Shown here: piece by piece, positions 16,552 through 26,085 of the stretch | Position numbering within the stretch: position 1 is the first letter of the stretch | How the letters are laid out: every line of letters starts with the position of its first letter | Origin: Myxococcales bacterium | GTDB taxonomy: Bacteria; Myxococcota_A; Polyangia; Polyangiales; Polyangiaceae | NCBI GenBank assembly: GCA_016706225.1 | Contig: JADJKB010000024.1 | Location: 248,001 to 312,000, forward strand | DNA: 64,000 bases | Reading direction: 5' to 3' | Translations under genes and position numbers: made by a program | The notes under the pieces: generated by a model | What the model saw: only the letters and a program-made list of their open reading frames with translations | What the model was told of the DNA's origin: nothing | The model's database searches: none

Positions 16552-19500
16552 ATGGCAGACGAGTCCGTGGCCCTCAGGGAGCGCCTCGCCCGCGCGACGC
16601 CCGATCGTCCCGCAGCGCTGGCTGGTTACGACGTCACTGGCGTGCTCGGCCGCGGCGGTATGGGCGCGGTGTATCGTGCGCTGGATCGCGCTCGCGGCGT
16701 ACCCGTCGCGCTGAAGACGGTGCTCGCAGCCGACGCAACCGCCGGCGTGCAGCTCAAGCGCGAGTTCCGCGTGGTCGCAGGGCTCTCGCACCCCAACTTG
16801 GCGCAGGTCTACGAGCTCGCCTGGGCAGACGGCATCTGGTTCTTCGTCATGGAATTGGTCGATGGCATCGATCTCACGACCTGGGCACGCGGACCACGCA
16901 GGAAGCGCGACGCTCCCGAGCTGCCGCTCCTCAGCGCGGCGATCACGGTGCGCGATGGCCCGTCCGACGGCTCGCCGAGGCGCGCGCCGCAGGGCCGCTT
17001 CGACATTCTGAACGCGCCGACGCGCAGCCCCGAAACGGCGGACACGGTCGTGGACGGGTCGGCGACCAGCCCATCGGCACGGACGCTGCTTGGAAGGAGT
17101 GGGCAAACCGTGGCTCCGCCATTGCGCAGCCCGGCCGAGCTGCGCAGCGCGCTGCTCCAGCTGGTGGCTGGCGTTCGGGCCTTGCACGACGTTGGACTTC
17201 GTCATGGCGATCTCAAGCCTGCCAACGTGCTCGTGCGCCCCGACGGCCGCGTCGTCGTCGTCGACTTTGGTCTCACCCAACCGGTTGGCGAAAGCGGCAT
17301 CCACGGTGGGACGCCGCTCTACATGGCGCCCGAGCTGCTGACGAACAAAGGCGCCGAGGGCGGGCCGTCGTCCGACTGGTACGCGCTGGGTATCATGCTG
17401 TACGAGCTGTTGACCGGGGTCGTTCCCACTCGAGACAGCGGGAGCATCTTCGAGCTGCTCTGCATTCGGTCGTCCGGTCCACCAACGTCTGTACAAGAAC
17501 TAGTGGCAGAGGCGCCTGATGACCTCAGCGCCGCGTGCGCGGTGCTGCTGTCGCCAGTCCCAGTTGAACGCCCCGACGCCGATGCGCTCGCCAAACTCTT
17601 TAGTGGGGGTTTCCCCGCGCCCAACCGCGACGCGCGCCGGACCTTCCGGACGCCGTTCATCGGGCGCCGTGTGGAGCTCGACCAGCTCGAGCAGGCGCTG
17701 GCGCGAGCGCGAGCCGGCTGCTCGACGCTGGCTCACGCCTCCGGGCCCTCCGGCATCGGGAAGTCGGCCCTGGTGCGCCAGTTCCTGCGCGCCACCGAAG
17801 ATCTCGACCTGGCGCTCGTGCTGCGCGGGTGTTGCTACGAGCGCGAGAATGTTCCTTACAAGGCGTTCGACGGGATCGTCGACTCGCTCGCGGGCTGGCT
17901 CGACGGCCTCGACGAGGACAGCGTCTCTCCCCTCCTCCCGACCTGGGCCGGCGAACTAACGGATGCTTTTCCAGTCCTCGCGAGCGTGCCGCCCTTCGCC
18001 GCCGCCCACGCTGCCCTGGGGCCCCGCCCGGAAGCACAGGAGCATCGCCGACGAACGTGGAGCGCCCTGGCGGAGCTGATCGACAACGTGAGTCGCCGCC
18101 GCCCGCTCGTGCTCTTCATCGACGACCTGCAGTGGACCGACGCGGATAGCACGACCGTGCTCCAAACCCTGGCCAGGGGTTCGTCGGAGCGCTCGCTGCT
18201 CCTGCTCGCGTCCTTCCGCGAACAGGAAGCCTCATCGTGTCCCGACTTGGCCGGCTACTTCTCGGACTGCCGAGGCTTGCGCGAGGCGGGCGCGCTCGTG
18301 GAAGTGCCAATCGGCGCGCTGCCGCTCGACGACGCGGAAGTCCTCGCACGCGAGACGTTGCGCGGCCTGGGGGCCTCGGACGGGGAGAAGCTCGCCGAAC
18401 GCATCGCGCGTGAATCCGGGCAAATGCCTTTTTTCATCGAATTTCTGGCGCGCTATCTCACCGAGGCCAGCACGGGCGGTAGTGCATCGAGCATCACGCT
18501 GGACGACGTGTCATTGGCCGATGCTTTGCTCACACGGCTCGACGCGCTCCCGACCACCCAGCGTGCGCTCGTGGAGCTGGTTGCGGTTTCCGACCGTCCC
18601 GTCCCCCAAGCCATCGTGTTCGAAGCCGCACGGCTCGACGCGGGCGCGTTACCAGAGCTCTTGGCCGTATGTTCCGCGTCCTTGCTGCAGTGGGCGGGGG
18701 CCGGCCCGGAAGACCTCGTCTCGAGCTACCACGATCGGATCCGCGAAGCCGTCCTGGCGGCGATCGACCCGGCGTCCGTGCAACGCCGGCACTTGGAACT
18801 GGGTCGGTCGTTCGCGACACGCTGTGCTGACGTCGGCACCGACGCGCAAGACGGCAGCGACTCTCCCTGGCTGTTCGACGCTGCGCGCCACCTCGACGCA
18901 GCCGAAGGGCTGATCGACGAGCCTGGGGAGCGGCAGAGGGCCAGCCGGATCCTGCTCGCGGCAGGCCAGAGGGCGCAACGCGCCGCGGCGTTTCCGCTGG
19001 CGCTCCGCTGCTTCGAAGCCGTCCGCCGATTCTTGCCCACGAATGCTTGGAACTCTGCCTACGAGATCGCCCTTACGACCGCCGTGGCCTCCGCGGAGTG
19101 CGCCTGGCTTTCAGGTGACTTCGAGCGCGCACGAGCCCGCTTGGACGAGGTCTATGTCAGTGCACGGTCCACGCTCGATCGCGTCCGAGCCTGGCATGTC
19201 GACATCGCGGCACGCATTGCCCAACAGGATCTGCTCGGCGCGATTGCGGTCGGCCGCGGCGGCCTCGCCGAGCTGGACGTCACGCTCCCGGTCGCGCCAA
19301 GCGACGACGACGTCGGCGCAGCGGTCCAGCGCGCGATGGGTGCGCTGGGCGACGAGGGTGCGGGACGCCTCGAGTCCCTGCCTGCGGTCGAAGACCCGTT
19401 GGTGCAGGCAGCGATGATGCTGCTCGTCGATCTGTCCTCGTCGGCGTACTACGCGCTCCCGGCGCTCCTACCCATCCTCGCGTGCGAGCTCATCGTGTCT

Positions 19501-20565
19501 TCGGTTCAAAAGGGGCCGTCGGCGGCCACGCCCTTCGGTCTCGCGGTGTTCGGCATCGTGCAGAACGCGATCGGCATGCAGGCCCAAGCCCACGAGACCG
19601 GCCGGCTCGCCCATCGGATGATCGAACGCTGGCCGGATCGTCGGTTGGAGGTCCGCACCCGACTCGTGGTGCACAACAACGTCTGCAGCTGGACGGTTCC
19701 ACTCGAAAGCACACTCGACGACCTGCTCGCCACGTATCAGCTCGGCCGGGCAACCGGCGACTTCGAATTCGCGGCCATCGCGGCGCAGTGCTGGGCGACG
19801 AACGCGTTCGTGGCCGGGCGGCCTCTGGACGAGGTCGAGCGCACGGCCGGCGAGCTCGCGACTTTCATGCGAGCCCACCAGCAAAATAACGCGCTTCTCC
19901 TGCACCGCCCGCTCGAGCGCTTGGTCGGCTGCATGCGAGGAACGACGGCGACGCCGGACTCACTGTCTGGCGACGGGTTCGACGAGGAGCAGACCCTCGC
20001 CGCCGCGGAGGCCGCCGGCAGTGCGAGCGTGTCGTTCGTCACGCTCAGCGACATGCTAGTGGCTCGCTACCACTTCGGGTCTCCCGAGGCGGCCTGGGTC
20101 GTGGCAACGCGGGCGCTGCCTTTCATGGGTGGAGCTGCTTCGACCCATCACCTCTCGACCTACCATCTGTACGCACCCCTCGCGGCGTCGCGCTGCCTCT
20201 CTCGGGCCGATGCGGAGCTCGAAGCACGGCTCTGGGCGCGCATCGACGCCAGCATCAGCCAGCTCGAAGCCTGGAATGCGGCGGGCGCAGCCAACTTCGC
20301 GCATCGTTTGCTCCTGGTCCGAGCCGAACGGGCGCAGGCTCGTCACGAGGCCGCTGCAGCGCGAAGCTTCTACGACCAGGCGCTCGAGGCTGTGCGTCGC
20401 ACGGCCTACGTGAACGACGAGGGGCTCGTCGCCGAGCTTGCGGGCCGCTTTCATCTAGCCACCGACGTCGACCACGGGCGCCAACTCCTGGCGCAAGCGA
20501 AGGACGGCTACGCCCGCTGGGGTGCCCACGCGAAGGTCGCTGCCCTGCAATCCCTGCTCGCTTGA
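16552..20565 (+). CDS. Ser/Thr protein kinase-AAA ATPase-TPR fusion
   Basis: Giant signalling protein of 1337 residues. The N-terminal kinase (about 25-350) has the Gly loop GRGGMG (33-38), Lys55 in VALK, the catalytic loop HGDLKPAN (218-225) and DFG (238-240). Arg of the HRD motif is replaced by Gly, so it is a non-RD kinase. About 75 low-complexity residues (115-190) are inserted between the N-lobe and the C-lobe. Next come a STAND/AAA_16-type ATPase with Walker A GPSGIGKSA (398-406) and Walker B LVLFIDDLQW, then a long helical C-terminal region of TPR-like repeats. Kinase-ATPase fusions of this kind are frequent in myxobacteria. A GTG at 16537 is an alternative start overlapping the GYF gene. 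Confidence 0.9.
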   Translation: MADESVALRERLARATPDRPAALAGYDVTGVLGRGGMGAVYRALDRARGVPVALKTVLAADATAGVQLKREFRVVAGLSHPNLAQVYELAWADGIWFFVMELVDGIDLTTWARGPRRKRDAPELPLLSAAITVRDGPSDGSPRRAPQGRFDILNAPTRSPETADTVVDGSATSPSARTLLGRSGQTVAPPLRSPAELRSALLQLVAGVRALHDVGLRHGDLKPANVLVRPDGRVVVVDFGLTQPVGESGIHGGTPLYMAPELLTNKGAEGGPSSDWYALGIMLYELLTGVVPTRDSGSIFELLCIRSSGPPTSVQELVAEAPDDLSAACAVLLSPVPVERPDADALAKLFSGGFPAPNRDARRTFRTPFIGRRVELDQLEQALARARAGCSTLAHASGPSGIGKSALVRQFLRATEDLDLALVLRGCCYERENVPYKAFDGIVDSLAGWLDGLDEDSVSPLLPTWAGELTDAFPVLASVPPFAAAHAALGPRPEAQEHRRRTWSALAELIDNVSRRRPLVLFIDDLQWTDADSTTVLQTLARGSSERSLLLLASFREQEASSCPDLAGYFSDCRGLREAGALVEVPIGALPLDDAEVLARETLRGLGASDGEKLAERIARESGQMPFFIEFLARYLTEASTGGSASSITLDDVSLADALLTRLDALPTTQRALVELVAVSDRPVPQAIVFEAARLDAGALPELLAVCSASLLQWAGAGPEDLVSSYHDRIREAVLAAIDPASVQRRHLELGRSFATRCADVGTDAQDGSDSPWLFDAARHLDAAEGLIDEPGERQRASRILLAAGQRAQRAAAFPLALRCFEAVRRFLPTNAWNSAYEIALTTAVASAECAWLSGDFERARARLDEVYVSARSTLDRVRAWHVDIAARIAQQDLLGAIAVGRGGLAELDVTLPVAPSDDDVGAAVQRAMGALGDEGAGRLESLPAVEDPLVQAAMMLLVDLSSSAYYALPALLPILACELIVSSVQKGPSAATPFGLAVFGIVQNAIGMQAQAHETGRLAHRMIERWPDRRLEVRTRLVVHNNVCSWTVPLESTLDDLLATYQLGRATGDFEFAAIAAQCWATNAFVAGRPLDEVERTAGELATFMRAHQQNNALLLHRPLERLVGCMRGTTATPDSLSGDGFDEEQTLAAAEAAGSASVSFVTLSDMLVARYHFGSPEAAWVVATRALPFMGGAASTHHLSTYHLYAPLAASRCLSRADAELEARLWARIDASISQLEAWNAAGAANFAHRLLLVRAERAQARHEAAAARSFYDQALEAVRRTAYVNDEGLVAELAGRFHLATDVDHGRQLLAQAKDGYARWGAHAKVAALQSLLA

Positions 20566-20639
20566 CGCCGGGCGCCGCGGGGACGTGTCGCGGCGGCGGT
20601 CGCGCCGCGCTCCATGCCGGCTTGGGTCGCGAGGAGACC

Positions 20640-21105
20640 TCGGGTACACCGTGCCGCGGCGGGTCCGCGGGCGTGACGGGCGGTGGAACCGGCGGCGCGA
20701 GCGGTGGGGGTTCGGGAGGAACCGGCGGCGCGTCGGGGAGCTCCGGTGCAGCGGGGAGCGCCGCGGGAGCCGTCACCACCGACAACAAGTTGCTGGTGAC
20801 CTCGGGCGTTTTCGGCGGTGGAACGACGACCAACCTGATCTATCTGGGCTTCAAGGCAAAGTCCGGAGAACGCTGTCGTATGGACAAGGTCGAGGGCTGC
20901 TGGGTCGTCGACTGCGGTGAAAGACGTCGGTGCTCTACCCGACCAGGTGTCTGCTGGCAGCATCTCACTGGCTTCAGCGGGGGTGACGCTGCTCTCTATC
21001 GACCCCAGCGCCGGGCTGTACCCGGGTGGGAGCGTCGCCGGTGTCTTGCCCGGTGGCTACAGCGTCCATCTGCATTGGCCCCGGGCTCAGGAGTATTCGA
21101 GGTAG
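20640..21105 (+). pseudogene. Truncated secreted protein with Gly linker
   Basis: A plus-strand Gly/Ala/Ser linker (about 20660-20780) runs into a beta-rich domain (NKLLVTSGVFGGGTTTNLIY). After VEGCWVVDC near 20915 the frame must shift by one to continue as QVSAGSISLASAGVTLLSID and onward to the stop at 21103. No signal peptide remains at the 5' end, and the 3' end overlaps the convergent lipoprotein gene. It looks like a lipoprotein gene that has lost its start and possibly its true C-terminus. Confidence 0.55.
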
Positions 21106-21899
21106 TAGGCGTACCGGGTCTGGTAGCTGCTGAGCAAGATCAGGGTGAGCGCGACCGTCTGGCCATAGTTCACGTCACCGGGTTTCGCCCGGGCGACGAC
21201 CAGCGTTGCCACGCCGTCCTTGGTCAGGCGGTACCGCAGCTTCAGCTCGGGCCTCTCTTGCAGGCGCTCCCAGTCGTTTCTCAGCGTTCGACCGTCGGAT
21301 TCTTCGAGCCTCGCGCTCAGCTTGGGTGGCTTGCTGCTGAAGTCGAGCGAGCCGACCTCTTTGCCCTCTCGGCGTACCCGGAGTCTTCGCAGGTTCTCGG
21401 GTGGGAGGCGATCGACCAGTTCCGGGACTTCGCGCACCGTGAACTCGGGCTCCAGCGCCTCGGTCACCGCGTGCCGATACAGCTTGTCGTCGGACTTGAT
21501 GATGCGCGTGCCGTACGGCCCGCGTCCGGTACCGGTGGGCGAAGGGAGGTGCATGTTCAGGCCGATCCCCTCGGGCCCGCTAATCTCGGTGAGCTTGTCC
21601 CTCAGCGCAGCCGAGTCCGCGTTTTCAGTCTCGAGGGCCAGCTTCGGCGGCTTGCCGGCGCGCAACTCGATCACGCCGAGCTCGACGCCGCCCTTGGTGA
21701 CGACCAGCCAGGTGTCGAGCGAGCCTTTTGCTGGAACCGGTGCCGCTGCCGTGCCGCTTGGGTCGGCTGAGGGTTGCGCTGGAGCGCTGGGCACACTGGG
21801 CTCGGCAGGCGGCGAGGGGGTGGGCGTGGGCTTCTCGGTGCAGGCGCCGAGCGCCAGCCCGACCACCAGGGAAAATGCCGCGAACTTTCGGGCTTTCAC
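21087..21899 (-). CDS. Lipoprotein with two tandem repeats
   Basis: From a GTG at 21899, 270 residues. Signal VKARKFAAFSLVVGLALGAC (Cys20), then a Pro-rich linker. The mature protein holds two similar units: one with ELGVIELRAGKPPKLALE followed by SAALRDKLTEI, the other with EVGSLDFSSKPPKLSARLEE followed by RTLRNDWERL. This internal duplication suggests two copies of a small alpha/beta domain. Function unknown. An ATG at 21983 would hide the signal peptide. Its 3' end overlaps a pseudogene on the other strand. Confidence 0.72.
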   Translation of the reverse strand: MKARKFAAFSLVVGLALGACTEKPTPTPSPPAEPSVPSAPAQPSADPSGTAAAPVPAKGSLDTWLVVTKGGVELGVIELRAGKPPKLALETENADSAALRDKLTEISGPEGIGLNMHLPSPTGTGRGPYGTRIIKSDDKLYRHAVTEALEPEFTVREVPELVDRLPPENLRRLRVRREGKEVGSLDFSSKPPKLSARLEESDGRTLRNDWERLQERPELKLRYRLTKDGVATLVVARAKPGDVNYGQTVALTLILLSSYQTRYAYYLEYS

Positions 21900-22302
21900 T
21901 GCGATCACGTTACTACAACGGAGCAAGGGCAATAATCTTAGCGCCCCCTCCAAAGAATCGACAGCTCTGCTCGGGGTCGCCATGCTCAGACAAATTCAGG
22001 CTTCAGCTCCATGAGATGCGCTGGAGGGGCCCTCCCCGTGGTGGGAAGAGGTGCGGGCCTGAGCGGGGATGGCGCGCCATTCGGACTCGTCCGGCAGTGG
22101 AGACGTTCCTCTGGACATTCATCTGCGCCGAAGATCTCGCCCCGAAATTTCGGCTACCTTTCCGCCTGATGCGAGGGCCGCTCGGCTTCTTCCTCGTGCA
22201 AGTCCTGAACATGATGATCAAGAACGTGATCCCCGAGCACTGCGCCATTACGGACGAAGGCATGGAGAGTGGGAGCAATGGGAGCCGGCGCTGCATCACG
22301 GG
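21900..22302. other. Intergenic region, nothing recognised
   Basis: Separates a leftward lipoprotein gene from a rightward one, so it should contain both promoters. Open frames exist on both strands but look non-coding. No hairpin or repeat was evident by eye. Confidence 0.4.
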
Positions 22303-22812
22303 ATGTCACCTGAAGTGAATCACTCGAGCTCACTCCGGTGGTCGCCTCTGGTCGCAGCCTGGTTCCTCTCCAGCTGCGGGGGTCCACCGCGCTTCGCCGA
22401 GCACGGAGCGTTCTCCGCGAGCGGCAGCTGCGGCGCTGCTCTGGGCCACGACGAGCCCGCCTGCGGCGGCGACGGCGATTCGCGCTTCGCTGGCCGCCAG
22501 GTGCTCGTGACCTTCGAGGACGGACGCGTCGTGCACGTCGACATCGAGGAAGAATCGTCGGTCCTCGGCGGCTCGGGCAAAGCCGAGCATCCGGTGGACG
22601 AGCTGGATATCTGGGCCGGACGCTGGCAAAGGATCGACGTGCCCGTGCGCTGGCAGAGCGAGCGTTACCCGGAAGAGATCACCGGCGGCGGCGTGCTTCA
22701 GCACTACGGTCCGATCAGCACGGTCCGCGTGGAGGTGCTCGTGCAGGGCGAGCACGCGAAGCTCCGACTCGACGGCGGGGCTCCGGTGGACGCCGAGTGC
22801 GCCTGGGACTGA
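22303..22812 (+). CDS. Lipoprotein of unknown function
   Basis: Protein of 169 residues with a hydrophobic leader ending FLSSC (Cys25). The mature region (about 60-165) is beta-rich, acidic and has the pairs VLVTFEDGRVVHVDIEEE and RVEVLVQGEHAKLRL, suggesting a small sandwich fold. A GTG at 22315 is an alternative start that gives a shorter leader. No family recognised. Confidence 0.65.
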   Translation: MSPEVNHSSSLRWSPLVAAWFLSSCGGPPRFAEHGAFSASGSCGAALGHDEPACGGDGDSRFAGRQVLVTFEDGRVVHVDIEEESSVLGGSGKAEHPVDELDIWAGRWQRIDVPVRWQSERYPEEITGGGVLQHYGPISTVRVEVLVQGEHAKLRLDGGAPVDAECAWD

Positions 22813-23001
22813 TAGCGCCGCTCAGGGCTGCTGCCCGTCGTCATTGGTCCAGTCGTCGCCAAGATCAGCATCGCCGGTGCTCCTAAAGCCCCGGGCGCGC
22901 GGACTCCGATCCGTCGTCACTGGGTGTGGTTCGGCGCTCGGGCCAGCCTCGGCTGCGGAACCTCGTGCACGCGTCCGCGCCGGGATTCGCGCGCCGCCCG
23001 C

Positions 23002-23970
23002 TCACAGGTGCTTCTGCAGCAGAGCGAGCAGGCGGCCGTGGGCGCGCTCGGCCTGCTGCGCGTCGTAGACGGGTGAGTCGATGGCACACCAGCCGTGCTG
23101 CGCCGGGTAGACCTCGATCTCGGCAGTGAGCTTCGCGGCGTCCGCAGCCTTCTTCAACGTGGTCTTCGCATCCGGCTCCCGCTCGTCGTCGTTCTGCGCG
23201 ATGCAGATCAGTGCCGCCGCCTTCATCTTGGGCAGGAGCTTGTGTGGACTGCTGGGCTCCTTGGTGACCAACCCGCCACCGTGAAATGACCCGATGGCCC
23301 CCACGCGGTTCGGCGCGGCGGCGGCCGTGCGGAAGGTGAACGGGCCGCCCATGCAGTAGCCGGTAGTGGCCAGCTTGCGAGAGGTGTCTACCTCGGGTTG
23401 CTCGTCGAGCCACTTCGCGTAAGCAGCGCCATCCTTGGCGATGGCCTCCGGGGTCAGCGCTTCGCGCATCGGCGCAATCTTGGCCTTGCCCTCTTCCGTG
23501 CGCCATTCGGCGAAGTTCTTCAGGATCGGCAGCTTCGACGACCGGTAGTAGTGATTGACGACCAAGACGGCGTAGCCGTCGCTGGCCAGCCGCGTTGCCA
23601 TCTTCTCGAACGCCGGTCGCAGGCCGGCGACGTCCGGCCATACGATCACCCCCGGATGCTTCCCTTCCTTGGGTGCGACGAGGAAGCCTTCCGCAGTCCC
23701 TTCTGGAGTGGGGACGTTCACCTTCCGCTGCGTGAGCTTGGGATCGGTCGCTGCTTCCGGTTCGGGCTTCGGCTTGGTCACGGGTGGCTCGGGGGTCGGT
23801 GCCGGTTGCGGGTGAGGAGGTGCGGCCGAAGCTGGCGGCGCCACCGCAGCCGGGCCGTCACACCCGGTGATCAAGGCCGCCGCGACAGCCCCGGCGCCGG
23901 CGCTGAACTCGCGTCGCCCAATCTTCTCCAGGTGGCGCTTGTTCTCCTCTTCGGTCGTGTCGTCGCACAT
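23002..23970 (-). CDS. Dienelactone hydrolase family protein, Tat lipoprotein
   Basis: Protein of 322 residues. The N-terminus carries a twin-arginine motif GRREFSAGAG (18-27) and a lipobox-like LITGC (Cys37), so it is probably exported folded and lipid-anchored. A Pro-rich linker (40-78) leads to an alpha/beta hydrolase of dienelactone-hydrolase type with the nucleophile Cys206 in GYCMGGP and the catalytic His in PAQHGW near the C-terminus. The family cleaves lactones and esters; the substrate is unknown. An export signal on a DLH protein is less common than the cytoplasmic form. The frame is open to 24435, but the signal fixes the ATG at 23970. Confidence 0.88.
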   Translation of the reverse strand: MCDDTTEEENKRHLEKIGRREFSAGAGAVAAALITGCDGPAAVAPPASAAPPHPQPAPTPEPPVTKPKPEPEAATDPKLTQRKVNVPTPEGTAEGFLVAPKEGKHPGVIVWPDVAGLRPAFEKMATRLASDGYAVLVVNHYYRSSKLPILKNFAEWRTEEGKAKIAPMREALTPEAIAKDGAAYAKWLDEQPEVDTSRKLATTGYCMGGPFTFRTAAAAPNRVGAIGSFHGGGLVTKEPSSPHKLLPKMKAAALICIAQNDDEREPDAKTTLKKAADAAKLTAEIEVYPAQHGWCAIDSPVYDAQQAERAHGRLLALLQKHL

Positions 23971-24191
23971 CAGCGGTGGCTCCCTTTGGTCCGTGCTCTC
24001 GCGCCATCGAAACAACAAACTCGGAGGCGGCACGAGAAAAAAATGTTCTCGCCGTCCGAGCACGGGCGCTTTCGGGCCCCTCGCGCCTTGGGCTGCGTCT
24101 CCGCCAAGTGCGTGAATCCCCAGCGCGTAGGTCGCGGCCAGGCTGTGGGTGAGGAGCGGTGCCAGCCATGTCCGCAGGCAGCGCCGGGGCT

Positions 24192-25541
24192 TCAGCGAAG
24201 TAGGTGACGCCGCCGTCGGAGCGCAAACGCAGCCGCGAGCCCCGCCGAGAGCAGCCCGAAGAGAGTGTGAGTATCCGAAGCCTCGCTGATGCGACAGCCG
24301 CACCCGCCGCCGTCGTCGCTGGCATTTCCGCCGTTGGGGCCGGCGTCCGCCGGGGAACACGCACCGATGTCGTTGCACACGTGCCCCGACCAGGGCGCGG
24401 CGCAGAGGTCGCCGGTTCTGCTGCCCGCGGCACATTGGAGTGGCGTCACCTGCCCGAGCTCCATCACGGGGGTGAATGAGAGGCCCTGGTCGACGGACAG
24501 CCCGAGCTCGAAGCCGTCACTGAACTGGCTCGTGCAGGCGTACAGGTCATTGCCGATGAACGACAGGCACGAGATGTGGTTCGGATGCAGCTGCTGAAAA
24601 TCCGCACTTCCGGTGGGCGCCGCGTAGAGCCCCAGATCCGCCGGCTCGATCTTGAAAGAACCCTGTGGATCGCCGAAGCCGACCATCACCTTCGAAGCGT
24701 CCGGCGTGAAGGTGAACCCGAACAGGATGGCCTTCTTCCTCAAGACCTCCTTGAAGGTCTGCCCGCCGTCGAGGCTGACCATCAGCCAGCTCTCCGACAC
24801 TTCTTGGGTGGAGGCCGTCGAGCGCTCGAAGCGGACGTAGACCGTGTCGGGGACCTTGGGATCTGCCGCGGCGATGAACGCCGATGACCCCGCGGGTGCG
24901 TCGATGTCGGAGCGCGTCCAGGTCTTGCCAGCATCCTTCGAGGCCAGGACTCCGTTCACCAACGCGCCTCCGCCGGCCGCAAAGGTGCCCGAAATGTACA
25001 GGCGCTTGGGATCCGCCGGCGTCATCGCCAGGCTGAGCAGGAGGCCGTCCGATCCGTAGGGTGCGCCTACCAGGGCGAAGCTGTCTCCACCGTCGTTGGA
25101 TCCCCAGAGCTCGCTCTCGAACCCTCCGTCGCCGGCGCCGCGGGAGATCAGCGCCCAGACGTGGTTCGGGTTGCTCGGATCGATGGCCAGGCCGTTGGTG
25201 GTCCGCGACAGCTCAGTGGACACGGGCTCCCATCCACAGCCGTCCGTTGTCCTGTGCAGCCCATCGAACATGGCGCCGAGCAGCGTGCCGTTGCCCGTCA
25301 CACCAAAGACGGGTTCCTCGGCAGTGGTGTAGCCGGGAGCCTCGTAGCAGATCCACTGCCACGCGGTCCCGCGGTCCTCGCTCAACAAGATGCCGTAGGT
25401 CGTCCTGAGCCAGAGACGCTGCGCGTTCGTTGGATCAGCCATGAGCTGGCGGCCCTCGGGGAACGCGCCGTGCGCCTCGGCTCGGGCGCAGGTCAGGAAC
25501 GACCCGAGGGCTACTGCCAGGATAAAGAGAGGTTGCCGCAT
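24192..25541 (-). CDS. BNR/sialidase-like propeller protein with MYXO-CTERM tail
   Basis: Secreted protein of 449 residues. The signal peptide (1-23) ends ARAEA-HG. The body is built from propeller repeats with Asp-box-like motifs (SEDRGTAWQ, SNDGGDSFAL, SKDAGKTWTR, SLDGGQTFKE, SVDQGLSFTP). The C-terminus has GGGCGCRI, a hydrophobic segment and a final RRRRHLLR, matching the MYXO-CTERM sorting signal that anchors proteins to the myxobacterial surface. A glycan- or peptide-binding role fits Asp-box propellers; I see no clear catalytic residues. This tail is one of the best clues to the host lineage. Confidence 0.85.
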   Translation of the reverse strand: MRQPLFILAVALGSFLTCARAEAHGAFPEGRQLMADPTNAQRLWLRTTYGILLSEDRGTAWQWICYEAPGYTTAEEPVFGVTGNGTLLGAMFDGLHRTTDGCGWEPVSTELSRTTNGLAIDPSNPNHVWALISRGAGDGGFESELWGSNDGGDSFALVGAPYGSDGLLLSLAMTPADPKRLYISGTFAAGGGALVNGVLASKDAGKTWTRSDIDAPAGSSAFIAAADPKVPDTVYVRFERSTASTQEVSESWLMVSLDGGQTFKEVLRKKAILFGFTFTPDASKVMVGFGDPQGSFKIEPADLGLYAAPTGSADFQQLHPNHISCLSFIGNDLYACTSQFSDGFELGLSVDQGLSFTPVMELGQVTPLQCAAGSRTGDLCAAPWSGHVCNDIGACSPADAGPNGGNASDDGGGCGCRISEASDTHTLFGLLSAGLAAAFALRRRRHLLR

Positions 25542-25641
25542 GGCGAGCGGCAGTCTACCGCCGAGCGTACACGCTGCAATGAATGCAAAATGCGCGCGTT
25601 CGGTTGATGGACGCCGCGACGGGGTTCATGCTCTTCGCCTG

Positions 25642-26085
25642 ATGAATCGGTGGATTTCTGCCAGCTTGATCGCCGGCACTCTACTCGTTGCGTGCGGGAG
25701 CTCCGACGACGCGGGCAAGCCCGACAGCCAGTGCGACACTTACTCGGAGGGTCTCACCAAGAAGAGCGACGCCGGGCTGGTCTCCGTGGTGCTCGAGTCA
25801 TCGACCCCCGCGCCACCCGCTCGTGCCAACAACGACTGGATGGTGCGCGTCCTCGACGCGACGGGTGCTCCGATTTCCGATGCCGAGGTGACCGTCACGC
25901 CGTACATGCCGAAACACGGGCACGGCACGAGTGTCAAAGCGGTCGTGACACGGATGGGCGACGGGCTGTACGAGCTCGACCCGGTGAACTTCGTCATGGC
26001 CGGCGTCTGGGAGGTCACCATCGACGTGAAGCTCGCGGACGGTCAGACGGACAAGGCGCTGTTCACCCTCTGCATCGCCGACTGA
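25642..26085 (+). CDS. YtkA-like lipoprotein
   Basis: Protein of 147 residues. Signal ends LLVAC (Cys18). The mature domain (about 55-140) resembles the YtkA/FixH-like fold: WMVRVLDATGAPISDAEVTV, MPKHGHG with two His, and YELDPVNFVMAGVWEVTIDV. YtkA-like domains are often found with copper or cytochrome oxidase genes. It converges on the pentaheme cytochrome gene with no gap between the stop codons. A role in metal or redox handling is inferred. Confidence 0.75.
   Translation: MNRWISASLIAGTLLVACGSSDDAGKPDSQCDTYSEGLTKKSDAGLVSVVLESSTPAPPARANNDWMVRVLDATGAPISDAEVTVTPYMPKHGHGTSVKAVVTRMGDGLYELDPVNFVMAGVWEVTIDVKLADGQTDKALFTLCIAD

Noticed and set aside
15679..17496. 605-codon open frame on the minus strand
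   Set aside because: It is antisense to the GYF and kinase genes and to intergenic DNA. Composition is Arg/Ala-rich with no domain; long antisense frames are expected at this GC.
22813..23001. Acidic minus-strand tail (GDADLGDDWTNDDGQQP) before a stop near 22822
   Set aside because: It looks like a protein C-terminus, but no coding sequence leads into it; too little to annotate.
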